A DNA stretch of 64,000 bases from contig NZ_CAMZOF010000017.1 of the NCBI RefSeq assembly GCF_947331435.1, positions 1 to 64,000 of the forward strand, read 5' to 3'. The DNA comes from Pelagibius sp. Alg239-R121 (GTDB taxonomy: Bacteria > Pseudomonadota > Alphaproteobacteria > Kiloniellales > Kiloniellaceae). The position numbers and the translations under genes are program-made. Each line of letters starts with the position of its first letter. Positions within the stretch are counted from its first letter, which is position 1. This document shows, piece by piece, positions 61,628 through 64,000 of this stretch. The notes below the pieces were generated by a model that saw only the letters and a list, made by a program, of their open reading frames with translations, ran no database searches and was not told where the DNA came from.

Positions 61628-62134
61628 ATGACAGCAAAAATTTTTATAAAGCCTATACGCACTGAAAACATCGAAAGTTTCCATCAGGCGCTCGATAAAG
61701 TTGCGCGTGAAAGAAAGTACCTCGCTTTTCTTCAATCACCCCCGCTGGAGGAGGTCAGAGAATTTGTTCTCAGCAATATAGAGCAGGGCAATCCGCACCT
61801 GATTGCGTCAATTGAAGGTGAGGTCGTGGGTTGGTGTGACATCCGACGACACCATTTACAATCTCACGCGCATCGCGGAACGCTTGGTATCGGTATTGTC
61901 CCAGAGTTTCGCGGCAATGGTTTAGGTACGAGGCTTATAGAGCTGGCGATCGAATGCGCGACGGAAACCGGGTTTTCCCGCATTGAATTTGATGTCCGCG
62001 CAGATAATTTTCGGGCAATTGCCCTATACGAGAAAACTGGATTCGTCAAAGAAGGTGTTCTGCGCAACGCCGTGTTAGTCGACGGAGAGTTTTTTGACGT
62101 CGTCGTAATGGCTCTTGTCCTCCAAAGTGACTGA
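61628..62134 (+). CDS. GNAT N-acetyltransferase (module copy D)
   Basis: 168 residues, paralog of the protein at 33764. The acetyl-CoA loop is GIGIVPEFRGNGLGTRLIEL, the C-terminal motif EFDVRADNFRAIALYEKTGFVKEGVLRN. In copy B the Tyr of ALYEK is Ser, so copy D looks closer to the family consensus at the catalytic Tyr position of many GNATs. This may point to different activities. It is the last gene of the module. Confidence 0.9.
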   Translation: MTAKIFIKPIRTENIESFHQALDKVARERKYLAFLQSPPLEEVREFVLSNIEQGNPHLIASIEGEVVGWCDIRRHHLQSHAHRGTLGIGIVPEFRGNGLGTRLIELAIECATETGFSRIEFDVRADNFRAIALYEKTGFVKEGVLRNAVLVDGEFFDVVVMALVLQSD

Positions 62135-62203
62135 AGACGGCGTTCTATCCTATTCCAACTTCATTGCTCCAACCTGTTGCGGCACCGACCTAGACACAGC
62201 GGC

Positions 62204-62518
62204 TCATGAGCCCGCGGCGCGCATCTTCAACGGTTCTTCGTCCCGCAGATGGCTGTCGTCATCCGGTGCCCAGGTATCCGGATCCGGATACCATGTCTCG
62301 ACGACATACCGATCCTGGAGCAGCAAGTTGATCGACCGCGAGCCGCACGCGCTGCAGACGATCTTCTCGCGCAACTCCCGTACGTTCACGAAGGGCGAGA
62401 GGGCAGGGCGGTTGATCAGATCGTTTGGATCGATGTGGTTCTTGTGGCGGCAATCTTCGCACCAGGCGCTTAGAATGATATTGGCGTCTGCCATGGCGCC
62501 GAGGGTCCAGTAATCCAC
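62204..62518 (-). CDS. Zinc-ribbon-like hypothetical protein
   Basis: 104 residues. Two CxxC pairs (WCEDCRHK near residue 20, VCSACGSR near residue 54) would bind one zinc. The GTG start at 62518 overlaps the preceding gene's TAG by one base (TAGTG), suggesting translational coupling; an internal ATG at 62494 is an alternative. The remaining sequence (VETWYPDPDTWAPDD) is acidic. It probably works with the small HTH protein before it, perhaps in nucleic-acid binding. Confidence 0.6.
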   Translation of the reverse strand: MDYWTLGAMADANIILSAWCEDCRHKNHIDPNDLINRPALSPFVNVRELREKIVCSACGSRSINLLLQDRYVVETWYPDPDTWAPDDDSHLRDEEPLKMRAAGS

Positions 62519-62787
62519 TATGCGGACCTTTCCTTGTATTCGGCTATCCGCCGGGAGATCGTTGACTTGTTCACGCCTAAGACCTCCGCGACCTCTTCGT
62601 AGGTTGGTAAGCTGCCGTCCTTGTGGGGCGTCTCCAGCAGCTTTACAGCCCTCTCGATTTGTTTATCACCGAGCTTTCGCTTGCGGCCGAATTTGGTGCC
62701 CTTGGCCTTGGCTGCCTCCAGTCCGAAGCGGACACGATCTCTGACACGCATGGTGGAAAAAGCAGTCATTCGAGTTCGGTTGCCCAA
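62518..62787 (-). CDS. Resolvase-type HTH protein, lacking the catalytic domain
   Basis: 89 residues. RFGLEAAKAKGTKFGRKRKL, then TYEEVAEVLGVNKSTISRRIAEYK, is the C-terminal linker and HTH_7 domain of serine resolvases/invertases. The N-terminal catalytic domain with its Ser is absent, so it is either a remnant or a free DNA-binding protein. The start is unclear: TTG at 62787, or Met at 62769 or 62751. It overlaps the zinc-ribbon gene. Confidence 0.65.
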   Translation of the reverse strand: MGNRTRMTAFSTMRVRDRVRFGLEAAKAKGTKFGRKRKLGDKQIERAVKLLETPHKDGSLPTYEEVAEVLGVNKSTISRRIAEYKERSA

Positions 62788-62813
62788 CGGTCAGCAGAGC
62801 GGTGGTGAGGTGA

Positions 62814-63797
62814 CTACGGTTCAATTACGCGATCAAACTCCAATCCAAATGGGTATCCGCCGACAACATCTTTTGAGAACCGGCGCCCAGTCCCCAGTCG
62901 AGAGAGAACGTCTAGGATGAAAAGTGCAAAACCATTCCGAGACCATTCAACATCGACTCCACGGTAGTTTCCTTGCTCGCCCTTGGCTGCACGCGATATG
63001 TGCCTGAGAAAGAAGTGTTGCTGATTGATGTTCGCGGTTTTTCGAATGTCCAAGATTCCAAAACTTGTTTCGTTTGGAGCAGCAGGTTGCCCGTCGACTA
63101 CTGTTATTTCATCTTCAAGGAAATTCTTGAAAAGCGGGCCTTTAAGCGGTGAACCGTTGACTACACCCTGAAAGCTCTCAAGTTTTCCTGATGCCTCCTG
63201 ATGTGGCGTGCAGCGAAGGATGCAGCCTGTGTTGAGCATGCGCGTCGGGGCGCCGTTTGGAATAAGGTTCTCAAGGATGCGCAGACTTTTCTTCGGAAGG
63301 GTTTCTAACTCAAAGAACACAACACCGCTGAAGAAACCCTTCCGAAGAAAACTTGTGATCGACGATAGCTCTTGGAGTTTCTTGGCCGCATCATTAGCAG
63401 AAGCGGGTGTCGCTCTCGCCTTTACCTCGAAGACTGCCATAACGCACTGTGCCGGTATCATCTTCGGGGTTCCGGTCCTGGATCTATCTGTGTCTTGGTC
63501 TGAAACCAGGACTGGCGCATTCAGCTTGTCATAGATTATCAGGTCGTAGTGGTACTCGATCGGGTGCTCCTCCTCCAGCACGGGAGGTAAGATGAACCCG
63601 GAAGTAACACCGTAACGATCAGGTAAAAAGTCACTAAGCCAGCTTCGCAGGGCGGATTCCGCTACATTTCCGTGTTCAGTTATTAGAGGGCGGTTTCTGT
63701 TTTCAAACTTTGCCAGATCGTAGCTCGCGAGCATTTTCCGCCGGTTGAGTTCAAATCTTTGCCAGCCTGCAGTTTTGTAGGTCTTTGGTGTGCTCAT
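62814..63797 (-). CDS. DUF6602-like protein with possible PD-(D/E)XK nuclease core
   Basis: 327 residues. GNVAESALRSWLSDFLPDRYGVTSGFI, then YHYDLIIYDKLNAPVLVS, then CVMAVFEVKARATPA, fit the DUF6602 pattern. The order E, D-x-I-I-(Y)-D, and E-V-K matches the PD-(D/E)XK nuclease signature. The C-terminal half (SFGILDIRKTANINQQHFFLRHISR, then VDVEWSRNGFALFILDVLSRLG) has no known motif. It lies 27 bases upstream of the resolvase-HTH gene and may form an operon with it. Its role is unknown; defence or mobile-element function is possible. Confidence 0.65.
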   Translation of the reverse strand: MSTPKTYKTAGWQRFELNRRKMLASYDLAKFENRNRPLITEHGNVAESALRSWLSDFLPDRYGVTSGFILPPVLEEEHPIEYHYDLIIYDKLNAPVLVSDQDTDRSRTGTPKMIPAQCVMAVFEVKARATPASANDAAKKLQELSSITSFLRKGFFSGVVFFELETLPKKSLRILENLIPNGAPTRMLNTGCILRCTPHQEASGKLESFQGVVNGSPLKGPLFKNFLEDEITVVDGQPAAPNETSFGILDIRKTANINQQHFFLRHISRAAKGEQGNYRGVDVEWSRNGFALFILDVLSRLGTGRRFSKDVVGGYPFGLEFDRVIEP

Positions 63798-63947
63798 GAG
63801 GGGTGCATAAATAGGCTGTATTCAGGCTCGGAACCACCAATTTTAACATCAGACGCCAATGTCCGCATAGCGGAGCTGGCTTAACTTTGCAAAGCTCACT
63901 TCCTGCGTTTCACTGTCGTTCGCGGCAAACGGTGTATTTGTTGAATT
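63798..63947. other. Intergenic, no gene seen
   Basis: Upstream DNA of the DUF6602-like gene, presumably its promoter. The stretch ends in the dispersed repeat at 63948. Confidence 0.35.
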
Positions 63948-64000
63948 GGGCTCTTTCCGGTCATTCGCCGCGATCCGCACGAACGGCAGCAATGAAGAAA
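63948..64000. repeat. 52-bp dispersed repeat, copy 2
   Basis: GGGCTCTTTCCGGTCATTCG, then CGATCCGCACGAACGGCA, runs to the end of the window. See copy 1 at 59105. Confidence 0.6.

Overview
The window looks like the accessory part of an alphaproteobacterial replicon (a large plasmid or an integrated conjugative island). Evidence: a Ti/rhizobial-type transfer region (traF, traG, traD, traC, traA, trbB), DUF736, DUF1127 and RHE_PE00001/DUF1612-like genes, an SRAP protein, and a quaternary-amine ABC transporter with a GMC oxidase. A marine Rhodospirillales-, Kiloniellales- or Rhodobacterales-like host is my inference; nothing here fixes the genus.

Layout. (1) 0-15.4 kb: a decayed edge (prepilin peptidase fragment joined to an ABC-ATPase tail), then DUF736, traF, a VirB1-like protein, a Fic protein, divergent traCDG and traA-trbB flanking a probable MOBQ oriT, a 22-bp iteron-like array, a DUF4143 ATPase, a NUC-type nuclease with a lamin-tail-like end, and an IS481 element inserted in a dead IS6 copy. 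Only trbB of the mating-channel genes is present. (2) 16-28 kb: two chemoreceptors, an outer-membrane barrel, two tandem pairs of (histidine-rich secreted protein + PEP-CTERM protein), an XRE regulator, a single-domain response regulator and IS3/IS5 remnants. (3) 29-35 kb: a LysR / class-V aminotransferase / small DMT exporter cluster, then a PAS - small ORF - unknown gene - GNAT module and a broken ATP-grasp gene. (4) 35.7-48 kb: two overlapping hybrid histidine kinases, IS1380 and IS6 remnants, a rearranged DUF1127/PAS module, a tyrosine recombinase, a methyltransferase and a truncated IS1182. (5) 48-57 kb: a six-gene operon (histone-deacetylase-fold amidohydrolase, betaine-type ABC transporter, GMC oxidase, cupin) with a divergent LysR gene. 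(6) 57-64 kb: a metallophosphatase with an EamA transporter, SRAP, a candidate small RNA, the most complete DUF1127-PAS-small ORF-GNAT module, and a short resolvase-HTH / zinc-ribbon / DUF6602-like group.

The strongest candidate for something undescribed is dispersed. A non-coding element of about 48 bp, with three TAAAC-type half-sites at fixed spacing (15-16 and 20 bp), occurs four times (25402, 32139, 43027, 60498). In three copies it stands before rearranged versions of one gene module (DUF1127, PAS protein, small ORF, variable gene, GNAT acetyltransferase). The copies differ by clean gene loss, by an in-frame fusion, and by decay. This suggests a duplicated, co-regulated signalling cassette. 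Other leads are the duplicated histidine-rich/PEP-CTERM pairs, the 22-bp repeats before the DUF4143 ATPase, and the amidohydrolase-transporter-oxidase operon.
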